From an uncultured Lachnospiraceae bacterium (GTDB lineage: Bacteria > Bacillota > Clostridia > Lachnospirales > Lachnospiraceae): a DNA stretch of 43,895 nt. A program made the position numbers and the translations under genes. The stretch's first letter is position 1. Each line of letters opens with the position of its first letter. Below the pieces are notes generated by a model. That model was not told the DNA's origin, searched no databases, and saw only the letters and a program-made list of their open reading frames with translations. The DNA lies in the NCBI GenBank assembly GCA_947643615.1, contig CANRWO010000026.1:1-43895 (forward strand). The letters run 5' to 3'. Below are positions 25,518-33,032 of this stretch, in pieces.

Positions 25518-26228
25518 CTAATATTCTTTTCTTGGGTTCGGGCCGCCCCGGTAACTGGCCTTCCACTGGGAAAGGGCGCCTTGCATTGCAGCATCCCCGG
25601 CGCTTACTGCCTTTCCGCCAGAGGCGCTTTTTGCAGCGGCTTCTTCCCCCACGTAGAACCCTTCGATGGAGATACCCACCTGTGCCCTGACCGGCTTTCC
25701 GTCGGGGGCAAACATGGTATAATTGACGCGCATCTGCTTTAACATCCCTGCAACTGCAATGGTGCCCCAGAAAAAGTAGATTTGCTGCGCCTTATGGACC
25801 GCCCCCTGTTTCCGGATATTCCTTTTCCCTCCGTTTACAGCAGACGTATGATTTTCCGTGGTATTGGTGTAGGGGTATAATTTGCGGATGTCATCCCGCA
25901 CATCCTCATAAGAAGTTTGATATAAATCATATAGTGTATTAAAAAAGAGCGTAGCAGAAAGTGTTGTCAGATTCCTTTCCTGCCTGGACAGGGAATTTCC
26001 CACGGGATACTGCATCCCCAGGGTATGTCCCCTTTGCATCCAGTCCACTCTCTCCGCGCCGCCCACCGCCGACACATCAAACGTGCCGATGGCTTCCTCA
26101 ATGGATATTTCCGCGGGGTTAAAGGGTACGTAAAAACCGTCCTTTAATTCCATATGCCCGTTTCTGTACGGGCCGATAAATGCTTTCTGGTATTCCGCCA
26201 ACCCTGTCACCTGCCTTTTCGGATCCAC
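25518..26228 (-). CDS. eCIS tube-initiator protein (CIS_tube domain, Afp7-like)
   Basis: The 236-aa protein carries the N-terminal CIS tube domain pattern (FYVPFNPAEISIEEAIGTF, LSATLFFNTLYDLYQTSYEDVRDDIRKLY, YFFWGTIAVAGMLKQMRVNYTMFAPDGKPVRAQV). In Afp7/Pvc7 this domain is followed by a LysM module; here the C-terminus is only a short Ala/Gly/Ser tail without LysM. It should link the hub to the first tube ring. The annotated start is a GTG overlapping the preceding gene by 22 bp, with no clear Shine-Dalgarno, so translation is probably coupled. A GTG six codons later is an alternative. Confidence 0.82.
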   Translation of the reverse strand: MDPKRQVTGLAEYQKAFIGPYRNGHMELKDGFYVPFNPAEISIEEAIGTFDVSAVGGAERVDWMQRGHTLGMQYPVGNSLSRQERNLTTLSATLFFNTLYDLYQTSYEDVRDDIRKLYPYTNTTENHTSAVNGGKRNIRKQGAVHKAQQIYFFWGTIAVAGMLKQMRVNYTMFAPDGKPVRAQVGISIEGFYVGEEAAAKSASGGKAVSAGDAAMQGALSQWKASYRGGPNPRKEY

Positions 26229-26632
26229 TCATGGCGCATTCGGTCTTCCAGTCTCCCGTAGACCTGATACGCTACTGCCGGGACCAGAACCTTTTCCATA
26301 TTGCCGGGCCCCAGGATCTGCCCCATCTGCTTTGCCGCCAGGGAGGGACGGGATCTGTAATAGTCCTGCTGCTCCTTCAGCTGTTTTTGCACTGCTTCCT
26401 TCACAAGAGGGGCCAGCATTTCCTTGATCCGTTCCCTCTCCCTGCCGGGGGAGGGGCGTTCCCCGCCTCCTGCCCTTTGGTCTCTCAGGGGGGCATATTC
26501 CATGTTTATGGGAGGCGCGGCAGACACGCCTTTTACATATGTTTTCATCTCCCCGGGCCTCCGTTTTCCGCCAGGCGTTTCCGCACCGGCGCCGCTTTCC
26601 CGCGCCTTATGTGGCGACGGTAAAATTTTCAT
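26207..26632 (-). CDS. Unknown eCIS operon protein, basic, in Afp6 position
   Basis: This 141-aa protein has a basic Pro/Gly/Arg-rich N-terminus (to about residue 75) and a helical C-terminus (REREKIKEML-like charge pattern, VKEAVQKQLKEQQDYYRSR, then KVLVPAVAYQVYGRLEDRMRHEW). I do not recognise a family. It holds the place of the small Afp6-type gene between tube 2 and the Afp7-like gene. I choose the ATG at 26632, which has GAGG six to seven bases upstream, over a TTG four codons earlier; either way it overlaps the tube 2 gene. It may be an assembly factor or a short tube-length factor. Confidence 0.6.
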   Translation of the reverse strand: MKILPSPHKARESGAGAETPGGKRRPGEMKTYVKGVSAAPPINMEYAPLRDQRAGGGERPSPGRERERIKEMLAPLVKEAVQKQLKEQQDYYRSRPSLAAKQMGQILGPGNMEKVLVPAVAYQVYGRLEDRMRHEWIRKGR

Positions 26633-27038
26633 AACTGACCTCAAAACGGTCCGTGAGGATGCTGTTCTGCTCTGCGCTCAGCTCTCCCACTTCCCATGCC
26701 TTCAGTACCAGTCCCGTGAACAGATAACTTTTCAGCGGAGTCCCCAGGTTGTCCATGACGATAAGGTTCAGCGGCCCTTCCATCCGCGCCCCCGTCAGGC
26801 AGAACGGATGCCCCGGTCCCCTGCAGACCCCCTTTTCCATTCGCAGCGTCCTCTCCCCTCCGCAATACTTGGGGAAAATATGCACACTGGTATTCATGCC
26901 TCCCTCATGGTAAATTTCTGTTTCCACTTCTCGGCTGATTCCCGATACTTTCTGGAACCCCATAATGATATTGTTAAAAAATACAATAAATCGGTAACCG
27001 GGTATGGGGTCCGCAATGGGCAATGACAACTGTCCCAC
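26607..27038 (-). CDS. eCIS tail tube protein 2 (gp19-like, Afp5-like)
   Basis: The 143-aa product belongs to the T4 gp19-like tube protein family: PIPGYRFIVFFNNIIMGFQKVSGISREVETEIYHEGG, then a beta core and the closing EVSYENFTVAT. This second paralogue usually builds the first tube ring or rings above the hub. It starts with GTG, supported by GGAGG eight bases upstream. It has two Cys (KYCGGERT, GVCRGPGHPFC) that the main tube protein lacks. It overlaps the next gene. Confidence 0.88.
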   Translation of the reverse strand: MGQLSLPIADPIPGYRFIVFFNNIIMGFQKVSGISREVETEIYHEGGMNTSVHIFPKYCGGERTLRMEKGVCRGPGHPFCLTGARMEGPLNLIVMDNLGTPLKSYLFTGLVLKAWEVGELSAEQNSILTDRFEVSYENFTVAT

Positions 27039-27060
27039 GTTTCTTTCCTCCTGTATCCTT

Positions 27061-27237
27061 TCAGATCCTGAACAGATTCTTCTCTCCGCTTATCTTTCTG
27101 TTGATACGGTTGATCTCCCGGCAGTACTTTTTCCTGGACAGGCCGGGCATCCTCAGGATCTGCTCTTCCGCCCAGTGAAAATAGTACCCGATAAAGGAGA
27201 TTTCCCGGAACAGTTCCTCCCGGCCGGTGACGGTCAT
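27061..27237 (-). CDS. DUF6760-like small eCIS protein
   Basis: This encodes a 58-aa protein: MTVTGREELFREISFIGYYFHW, then EEQILRMPGLSRKKYCREINRINRK. The FIxYxFHW and W/Y-C-xEIxxIN pattern matches the small protein I know as DUF6760, found between the chaperone-like and tube 2 genes in many eCIS loci. It resembles the frameshifted or second tail-assembly chaperone of phages. Its ATG overlaps the stop of the preceding gene as ATGA, so translation is coupled. Family name recalled, not searched. Confidence 0.8.
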   Translation of the reverse strand: MTVTGREELFREISFIGYYFHWAEEQILRMPGLSRKKYCREINRINRKISGEKNLFRI

Positions 27238-27602
27238 TCCCCCAAAGCAAAATTTAAAGTGTCGGTAAAGGTTTTATTGCAATAGGGGCATTGCACCTGT
27301 ATCACAGGCTCCTCCGCATTGTTTATGGTCTCGTACATATTCTGCAGGAACGCAAAATCCGCCGTAAATAATTTCTCTATCACCTCCGGCGTTACGCATT
27401 CCACGCCCTCCAGCCTTGTCACTACCTTGGACAGCAATGCCACCGGCATATAACCCTCATTGCCCCTTACGCCGGGAGACCTGGCCGCCTCGATTTCGTC
27501 CAAAGCCGTAGCCAGCCGCATGACGCCTTTCCGGCAGACATTCCCCTGGGCATCCACATATCCTTTCGGAAGCGTAAAATCAAATTCCGTCTGTAAAAGC
27601 AT
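27234..27602 (-). CDS. Tail assembly chaperone-like protein
   Basis: The 122-aa protein has FDFTLPKGYVDAQGNVCRKGVMRLATALDEIEAARSP, then a helical body and a C-terminal CPYC motif in QVQCPYCNKTF. This matches the phage tail assembly (gp41-like/TAC) proteins placed after the tube gene in phages and eCIS loci. They probably bind tube or tape-measure subunits before assembly. The single CxxC could bind a metal as a dimer. GGGAGG precedes the ATG; the stop is shared with the next start (ATGA). Confidence 0.8.
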   Translation of the reverse strand: MLLQTEFDFTLPKGYVDAQGNVCRKGVMRLATALDEIEAARSPGVRGNEGYMPVALLSKVVTRLEGVECVTPEVIEKLFTADFAFLQNMYETINNAEEPVIQVQCPYCNKTFTDTLNFALGE

Positions 27603-27625
27603 GGTCTATCCTCCCTTACACCTTC

Positions 27626-28057
27626 TTATTTGTCGCGAGTCACGCCCTCGTGGGCCAGTTCCAGGGTTTCCACCGCCACTTCATTGCTGGTGGCATTGAA
27701 ATCCGGCCCGGTATACTTCGTAGGCCATGCCGAGATCACTGTCCACTTCGCAATTTCCTTCTGCAGATCGTCGTGAAGGCTGATTACCACCGTTTTACGG
27801 TTAATAGTACCACCCTCCACTTCTTTCATCCAATTGTAAAGCTCCGTGGAATCCGTCATGCCCCATTTCAGCGTAATATTTCCGTACTTCACCAACCCCG
27901 GCTGTTTGCCCACCGTATTGACGGCAAAATTACCCTCCCGATATTCAATCGGATCCGACGAAATATCCGGCGCGCTGACTTCGGAAAACCCGCCCACCGA
28001 TTTGCCGTCGATGGTAACTTCATAATTATATTTCTTAAATGGATATACCATTGCCAT
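27626..28057 (-). CDS. eCIS main tail tube protein (gp19-like, Afp1-like)
   Basis: This 143-aa protein has the classical conserved contractile-tail tube pattern: YPFKKYNYEVTIDGKSVGGFSEVSAPDI, then EYREGNFAVNTVGKQPGLVKYGNITLKWG. Hexamer rings of this protein stack into the inner tube that is expelled when the sheath contracts. GGAGGG lies seven to eight bases before ATG. It is encoded directly after the sheath, as in nearly all contractile systems. It should be one of the most abundant products of the operon. Confidence 0.92.
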   Translation of the reverse strand: MAMVYPFKKYNYEVTIDGKSVGGFSEVSAPDISSDPIEYREGNFAVNTVGKQPGLVKYGNITLKWGMTDSTELYNWMKEVEGGTINRKTVVISLHDDLQKEIAKWTVISAWPTKYTGPDFNATSNEVAVETLELAHEGVTRDK

Positions 28058-28157
28058 GCTTCGTCCCTCCTGTTGCTATTTCATTGCCCTTCCGCACTTC
28101 GCCGGCAGAATGCTTTTCCATGTGTCCCTGCAGTATCCCTGCACATGCCGCCTTTTC

Positions 28158-30263
28158 TTATTGGGCGCCTTCCATCTTCTGTGTGATGCGGAAGACCACA
28201 AACTCCGCAGGCCGCACCGGCGCTACCCCTATGACGCATATCAGTCTCCCGTTGAGAATATCGTCTTCCGTCATGGTGCTCTTCCCGATATTGATAAAAA
28301 ATGCCTCATCTGCCGTACTCCCGGCCAGGGCGCCGTTTCTCCACTGGGTAGTCAAAAATACCCGTATGGTCCCTTCCACCCTGGACCAAAGCATCTCGTC
28401 ATTTGGCTCGAATACCGCCCAATTGGTGTTGGCCCGGATGGATTCTTCGATAAATATAAAGAGCCTTCTCACATTTATGTATTTCCAGTTTCCGTCACTG
28501 GAGCAGGTCCTTGCTCCCCACACGCGGATTCCCTGGCCGGGAAGCGCCCTGATCAGGTTAATGCCCTTAGGGTTTAATTTCCCCTGTTCCGCATCGTTAT
28601 AATTGACGGAAAGTCCCGTACAGTTCCGCAGAACCTCATTTGCCGGCGCCTTATGCACGCCCCTGGAATGATCCGTCCGCCCATAGATGCCGGCCATTGC
28701 GCCGGAGGGCGGCAGGAATACGCTGCGTTTTGCCAGAGCGTCATAGCATTGCAGCCAGGGATGGTACATTGCCCCGTAGCTGGTATCTACATTCTCCCTG
28801 AATTCCTGCAGATCCGATACCTCTTTGTAATCCAGGGGCATATCCAGAATGGCAAAACGGTTTCCCATACCCTCACAGTGGCTCACAAGGTCACTTTGCA
28901 CGGTCTTGTCGGTGATCCCGGGTATGGCCATGATGCTCACATCCGAAAGAGTCTTAAACGCGGTCAGGCCCGTCCTCCTGTCCGGCGCCCCGTCCTCCCC
29001 TTTATATACGGAAGGGTCGATATCCCGGGAAACAGTGCCGTCGCTTCCCCCTGACAGAGATATGGTTATGGCCATTTCCTCTGTCTCCAGCAATCCGTCC
29101 ATCATGCCGGCAGTCATGTTTTCCCCATGGGTCGTGATACGGACGATCTGAGACTTTTCCAGCACATTATCCGCATAATTGCTGCGGTCCGGATTAAAAG
29201 AAATGCTCTCATACTGCTCGGAAGCCGTATCATCCTGTATGGTCAGCACCCACTCCGCAAGGTATAGGAATACTTGAGGAGAATCGCCTGTTGTTTTGCT
29301 GGGATCCCCTTCCTTGGGGTTCTCTTCGGGATCTTTTGGGTCTTCTTCCTTTGGGTCTTCTTCGGGGGGCTTGGGGTCTTCTTCAGGGGTCCTGGGGTCT
29401 TCTTCCTTAGGATCCTTTGGGTCTTCTTCCTTGGGATCCTTAGGGTTCTCTTCGTGGTTTTGGGGATCCTCCTCTTTGGGATCCTTAGGCTCCTTTGGTT
29501 CCGTGCTGCCCTCCAGGAATTTCCATTCCTTCACTCCCTCGCCCAAATATTTCAGCGTCACATCTTCTCCGCTGATCCCGTGTACAACCCCGAAAAAAAC
29601 GGGACTTTTTTTTCCGGCCAGCTGCAGGCAGACCATATCGCCCATCTGCAAAGCGGAAGCATCCTGCAGCTTGTAGGTTACGGTCTTGGTATCAGCTGCA
29701 TTTGTCTTTGACACATCTTCTGTTCCTGTGTTTTCCCTTGTTCCTGCATTTTCCCTTGTTTCTGCATTTTCCTCTTTCCCTGCATTTTCCCCTGTTCCTG
29801 CGTTTTCCTCTGTTTTCTTTTCTACTCTGGTGCGGCTCTTGGCCATAAGGGATAGTTTTGCCCTGATACCGTTTCCCCACGCGCCGGGATTGGATGCTTT
29901 CAGCTCAAGGAACGGGGACTTTCCCGAAGCAGACATGCTTCCTTTTGCCTCGCCACCCACATAGCTGCCTTCGCCATCCTTCTCACAGACCCGCATCACA
30001 TAGCAGGAGGAGCCTCCGTTGTTGAAAAACTGCTCCACCGCATACGGCAGGAAGCGCTTATTCCCGTACATCCTCTCCGAAAGATAACCGCCAAACCGCC
30101 TCTGATAATCCGCCATACTGGTAATCAATACCGGAAGGCCGTTAACAGGCCCTTTCTGGGCCATTCCCACAAAACCTGCCGTGCTGGTGCCCACGCCTTC
30201 CATGGCCTTGATACCGGAATCGAATTCTTCCACATATATGCCGGGTGATAAATATTCTGCCAT
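28158..30263 (-). CDS. eCIS tail sheath protein with two repeat insertions
   Basis: This 701-aa sheath protein is the only sheath gene in the locus, whereas Afp and PVC have three. The N-terminus (YLSPGIYVEEFDSGIKAMEGVGTSTAGFVG) and C-terminus (FINIGKSTMTEDDILNGRLICVIGVAPVRPAEFV) are the conserved sheath linker and core regions. The variable outer domain holds two low-complexity tracts: residues 151-182 (ENAGT repeats) and 255-322 (acidic EEDPKDPK repeats). Sheath domains between the core parts face outward, so the tracts should decorate the particle surface. AAGGAGAATT precedes the ATG, with a probable internal promoter upstream. Confidence 0.93.
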   Translation of the reverse strand: MAEYLSPGIYVEEFDSGIKAMEGVGTSTAGFVGMAQKGPVNGLPVLITSMADYQRRFGGYLSERMYGNKRFLPYAVEQFFNNGGSSCYVMRVCEKDGEGSYVGGEAKGSMSASGKSPFLELKASNPGAWGNGIRAKLSLMAKSRTRVEKKTEENAGTGENAGKEENAETRENAGTRENTGTEDVSKTNAADTKTVTYKLQDASALQMGDMVCLQLAGKKSPVFFGVVHGISGEDVTLKYLGEGVKEWKFLEGSTEPKEPKDPKEEDPQNHEENPKDPKEEDPKDPKEEDPRTPEEDPKPPEEDPKEEDPKDPEENPKEGDPSKTTGDSPQVFLYLAEWVLTIQDDTASEQYESISFNPDRSNYADNVLEKSQIVRITTHGENMTAGMMDGLLETEEMAITISLSGGSDGTVSRDIDPSVYKGEDGAPDRRTGLTAFKTLSDVSIMAIPGITDKTVQSDLVSHCEGMGNRFAILDMPLDYKEVSDLQEFRENVDTSYGAMYHPWLQCYDALAKRSVFLPPSGAMAGIYGRTDHSRGVHKAPANEVLRNCTGLSVNYNDAEQGKLNPKGINLIRALPGQGIRVWGARTCSSDGNWKYINVRRLFIFIEESIRANTNWAVFEPNDEMLWSRVEGTIRVFLTTQWRNGALAGSTADEAFFINIGKSTMTEDDILNGRLICVIGVAPVRPAEFVVFRITQKMEGAQ
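29298..29501. repeat. Degenerate tandem repeat coding for acidic Pro-rich tract of sheath
   Basis: This encodes sheath residues 255-322, built from variants of EEDPKDPK and EENPKDPK with unit lengths of about 6-12 residues. Nearly every residue is E, D, K or P. The DNA repeats are related by small steps (AAGGAAGAAGACCC-type blocks), the sort of array that changes length by slippage. All units keep the reading frame. Confidence 0.85.
29718..29813. repeat. Tandem repeat coding for ENAGT tract of sheath
   Basis: This encodes sheath residues 151-182, about six copies of a roughly 5-residue unit such as ENAGT, ENAET, ENTGT (GAAAATGCAGG-type blocks in DNA). It is distinct in sequence from the acidic array and lies about 70 residues before it. 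Confidence 0.8.
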
Positions 30264-30303
30264 AATTCTCCTTTCTGCCGCCCATCGGCAGCTCTAAATA
30301 TCA

Positions 30304-30316
30304 TTTTACTATATCA
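30304..30316 (-). promoter_or_regulatory. Possible internal promoter before the sheath gene
   Basis: An extended -10 (TGATATAGT on the minus strand, 30308-30316) lies about 45 bp before the sheath ATG, in one of the two largest gaps within the operon. No good -35 is seen. The surrounding TTTTACTATAT on the plus strand also occurs over the probable -10 of the operon promoter near 33000. A second promoter here would raise sheath and tube expression. Confidence 0.4.
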
Positions 30317-30351
30317 AAGTGTCTTTGGCACTACTTTATTCTCAAATACCC

Positions 30352-30738
30352 TCACAGCAGCACCCTTGGCTGCAGGGGCGCCGACGTCTGGATCTGCCCG
30401 CCATACAGGCACTGTAGCCTGGAATCCATGTTCAACGCCGGCTTTCCCTGAATCTTCACCTTCCTGCACTCCCCTGTCCACTCCTGCACCGTACAGGGGA
30501 TGCAGGGAACCGGTGTGAGCACGCCCATCGCCGCGGCGGTAGCGGCAATTACCATAGGGTTGGCCGGATTGGAGCACATGCCGAAGGGCAGGATATTGAC
30601 CAGGGGGATGTGGTCGGACTTTACTGCCACAGGCAGCATGGATTTTACTTTTTTGTCCGGCAGCACCATGATGGGCGCCGGCGCGTTCCCGAAACTGCAT
30701 TTCAAAAGCGTTCCCTGGATCAATACAGGCTTGGTCAT
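30352..30738 (-). CDS. PAAR-like spike tip protein (DUF4280, Afp10-like)
   Basis: The 128-aa protein shows PVLIQGTLLKCSFGNAPAPIMVLPDKKV, then PLVNILPFGMCSNPANPMVIAATAAAMG and TPVPCIPCTVQEWTG. This is the DUF4280 pattern, a PAAR-like family with several Cys that may coordinate a metal at the tip of the spike. It would cap the gp5-like needle. The spacing of its ribosome binding site is poor (AAGG beside ATG). It sits near the start of the operon rather than beside the spike gene. Confidence 0.88.
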   Translation of the reverse strand: MTKPVLIQGTLLKCSFGNAPAPIMVLPDKKVKSMLPVAVKSDHIPLVNILPFGMCSNPANPMVIAATAAAMGVLTPVPCIPCTVQEWTGECRKVKIQGKPALNMDSRLQCLYGGQIQTSAPLQPRVLL

Positions 30739-30812
30739 CCTTATATCCGTCCTTTTTCTGCATTTCCCGCCCTATGCGGAAACAAATCCCGGTGCACAGG
30801 GATTTGCACGTT

Positions 30813-31388
30813 TCACACATCCCGGGCACGCTCCCCCAAGTCATAATCTCTCTCCCGCACCCTGCTCACTCTGCGTTTCCTTCCTGATTCCACCGTCACA
30901 GGCGCAGCATTCAAATACACTGCCGGCTGCAGGGGACGGTCAAAGCTTCCCCAGAGCCTCATCTTGAATTCCACGCTCTCCCGCAGGAAGGATATCTGAA
31001 AAGCATTGCCGTCCTCCCGTTCCAGAACCGGATTGTCATACACCGCGCGGACGATCTCATTGAGCAGGACCAGGATTCCTTCTCTCCGGACTCCCCCGAA
31101 GCGGTGTGTTTCGTTACAGAAAACCAAATAGAACAATTCCACCGCCTTAGGCGGAAACCGCCTTTCCTCTTCACTGACCCTTACCTCTGCCGTGGGCATG
31201 GCAGAGTAATCCTGTATGTCATAGAGGTAAACCCCTACCCGGTAATCCGCCTCTTCCCAGGGGGAAGCAAACCGAATCAGATCACCGTCCCTCACAAGAT
31301 CCGGGCAAAGTTCTCTTTCCAGCAGATCCAGAAGGCATCTGCCTGTCTGCAGGATCTCACTGCCTAAACGCTTTTTACCGCTATCCAT
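30813..31388 (-). CDS. eCIS cap/sheath terminator protein (DUF4255, Afp16-like)
   Basis: This encodes a 191-aa protein with the Pvc16 N-terminal (DUF4255) pattern: an N-terminal helix, YRVGVYLYDIQDY, then PPKAVELFYLVFCNETHRFGGVRREGILVLLNEIVRAVYDNP. In Afp16-type proteins this domain caps the distal end of tube and sheath and fixes the finished length. It overlaps the end of the 522-aa gene by 25 bp and is preceded by GGGAGG within that gene's end, so translation is probably coupled. Confidence 0.88.
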   Translation of the reverse strand: MDSGKKRLGSEILQTGRCLLDLLERELCPDLVRDGDLIRFASPWEEADYRVGVYLYDIQDYSAMPTAEVRVSEEERRFPPKAVELFYLVFCNETHRFGGVRREGILVLLNEIVRAVYDNPVLEREDGNAFQISFLRESVEFKMRLWGSFDRPLQPAVYLNAAPVTVESGRKRRVSRVRERDYDLGERARDV

Positions 31389-32932
31389 GAAACAGCTACC
31401 TCCCTGCCCCGGTTACGGCGTCTTTGTTTCTTAAGCGTCAGTGCCACCTGAAAGGTACCCTCTTCCACATTTTGCAAAACAGCCTGTCTATCAATGCAGT
31501 AACCGTCACATCTGTCGGCAAACAACCCTTCTTCCCCATGGACAATCTTATACCGCTTTTTGCCATGCTCCCAATATGCGTAGGAACGTTCCTCCCAAAC
31601 TCTGGCACAGCTCAGGAATACTTCCTCCCCCGGGAACCCATGGGATATCTCCTCCGAAAGCAGTACCTGCCCTCTTCGGTACCGCCTGGGAATCGGAATC
31701 ACAATGATCCCTCTGCGGATACGGCTCTCTCTGTCCGCATCCGTCAGCTCCCAAAACCGTGCTTCTGTCAGCAGCGGTTCCGGGGAACCGGAAGGAACAT
31801 CCGGCGGAAGGGGCGGCGCACATTTTAGAAGCTTTCTCCACCGGATGTCAAGAATGCCGTTTTCCTCCATGACCCTGCCCAGCGCCTCGTCTTCATAGGG
31901 CCGGGGCACATGGAAACGCACTCTGTCCTCCTCCATAAGCGACAGGGTATATTTCCCGTTTTCCCCTCCCTGTCCGGACGCCTCTTCCACCCGAAGGCAG
32001 GCAAGGGGAACCCAGTCCCGGCTCCCGGCCTGTCCCTCCCTGCGCCGCAGATAACCTTTCACGGCTTTTGCATAGGACACGGCGGTCTCTATCGAGAAAC
32101 GGCAGGCCGGAATTTCCGTGCTCTCTGTATCTCCCGCAACGATTTCCAGTTCGCTGATCTCCAGGCTCACCGGAAATTTCCTGTTCTCCTCCGTATAGAT
32201 ATCCCACTCTCGTTTCAGGCTTCCCGAGCACACGGCCGGTTTTTCCTCCAGAAGGAGGAACGGTTCACCGGTCTGTGCGAAAACGGCTCCCTGGAGCTTT
32301 GCCTTACCGCGCCACCCAATGTTACCGGTGTTTCCCTGCAGCGACCGCATCCGGATGCTCATCCTGAAAAGGCTGTCCACAGGCACAATCTTGGGAATCC
32401 GCAGGGTCAGCGCCACTGTACCGTTTTCGTACAGGATCCTTTCCTCCGTGAGGATGCCCTCATACCGGCGAGCCGCATCCATCAGTTCACGGAACTCCGT
32501 TTTCCCGTATGCTTTCAGGGAATACGTCTCCGCAATGACCGCGGGTTGATAATATTCTTCCTTTTTCGTGTAATCCCGTTCTGTCTCCAACGTCTGCTCG
32601 GCATACTCCATTCCCAGGATAAAAACGTTCCCGGCTTCCATGTGGAGTCCCTCTATCCCCTCCGCCTCCAACCGCCTTCCTTCAGGCGCCGTCAGGATCC
32701 TGCCCCGGGGGTCTATGGCGCTTCCCCTGGAAAGATACAATCCCCCATTCCGCCCCGGCTGAATTTCCAGACCTTCAATAATACCCCAGCCGTAGAATTT
32801 CCGGTTGAGGAACTCCAGCTTGTCGTTTCCGTACTTCTGCTCCCTGACAAAATCTGCGGCATGAAGAAGCTTTCCTGTATAATACGCACTTTTGAGAAAC
32901 GGACAGCCATCCGCGCCTTCATCCTTTCCCAT
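31364..32932 (-). CDS. First eCIS operon protein, unknown, YTGKLL-AADF motif
   Basis: This 522-aa protein is encoded first in the operon. The N-terminus (KSAYYTGKLLHAADFVREQKYGNDK, then NRKFYGWGIIEGLEI) is a motif I know from conserved proteins of eCIS loci with no assigned function. The middle and C-terminus are beta-rich with many Tyr, Arg and Glu (ISHGFPGEEVFLSCARVWEERSY) and suggest a structural or surface domain. GGAGG lies six bases before the ATG. It could be a baseplate accessory or the missing outer binding protein, but nothing in the sequence proves this. Confidence 0.7.
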   Translation of the reverse strand: MGKDEGADGCPFLKSAYYTGKLLHAADFVREQKYGNDKLEFLNRKFYGWGIIEGLEIQPGRNGGLYLSRGSAIDPRGRILTAPEGRRLEAEGIEGLHMEAGNVFILGMEYAEQTLETERDYTKKEEYYQPAVIAETYSLKAYGKTEFRELMDAARRYEGILTEERILYENGTVALTLRIPKIVPVDSLFRMSIRMRSLQGNTGNIGWRGKAKLQGAVFAQTGEPFLLLEEKPAVCSGSLKREWDIYTEENRKFPVSLEISELEIVAGDTESTEIPACRFSIETAVSYAKAVKGYLRRREGQAGSRDWVPLACLRVEEASGQGGENGKYTLSLMEEDRVRFHVPRPYEDEALGRVMEENGILDIRWRKLLKCAPPLPPDVPSGSPEPLLTEARFWELTDADRESRIRRGIIVIPIPRRYRRGQVLLSEEISHGFPGEEVFLSCARVWEERSYAYWEHGKKRYKIVHGEEGLFADRCDGYCIDRQAVLQNVEEGTFQVALTLKKQRRRNRGREVAVSWIAVKSV

Positions 32933-32997
32933 ATAAATCCTCCGGTTCTGCTAAATATTTTTCTTATATTTTACCAATAAATGCCATTTATTTACAC

Positions 32998-33021
32998 TTT
33001 TACTATATATCTGTAGTAAAA
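32998..33021. promoter_or_regulatory. Palindrome over probable -10 of eCIS promoter
   Basis: Perfect 8-bp arms TTTTACTA and TAGTAAAA are separated by 8 bp. The left arm includes the minus-strand TATAGT (33002-33007), the best -10 candidate. A dimeric repressor here would block the operon; the XRE regulator at the far end of the operon is one candidate. Confidence 0.45.
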
Positions 33022-33032
33022 AATAAAAATAT

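Noticed and set aside
29298..29501. Tandem repeats considered as a CRISPR array
   Set aside because: Units are short, contiguous, lack spacers and keep one reading frame within the sheath gene.
15950..32932. Prophage or tailocin (bacteriocin) instead of eCIS
   Set aside because: No head, packaging, integrase, holin or lysin genes are seen, while the DUF4255 cap, DUF4280 tip, DUF6760-like protein and AAA+ ATPase are eCIS hallmarks.
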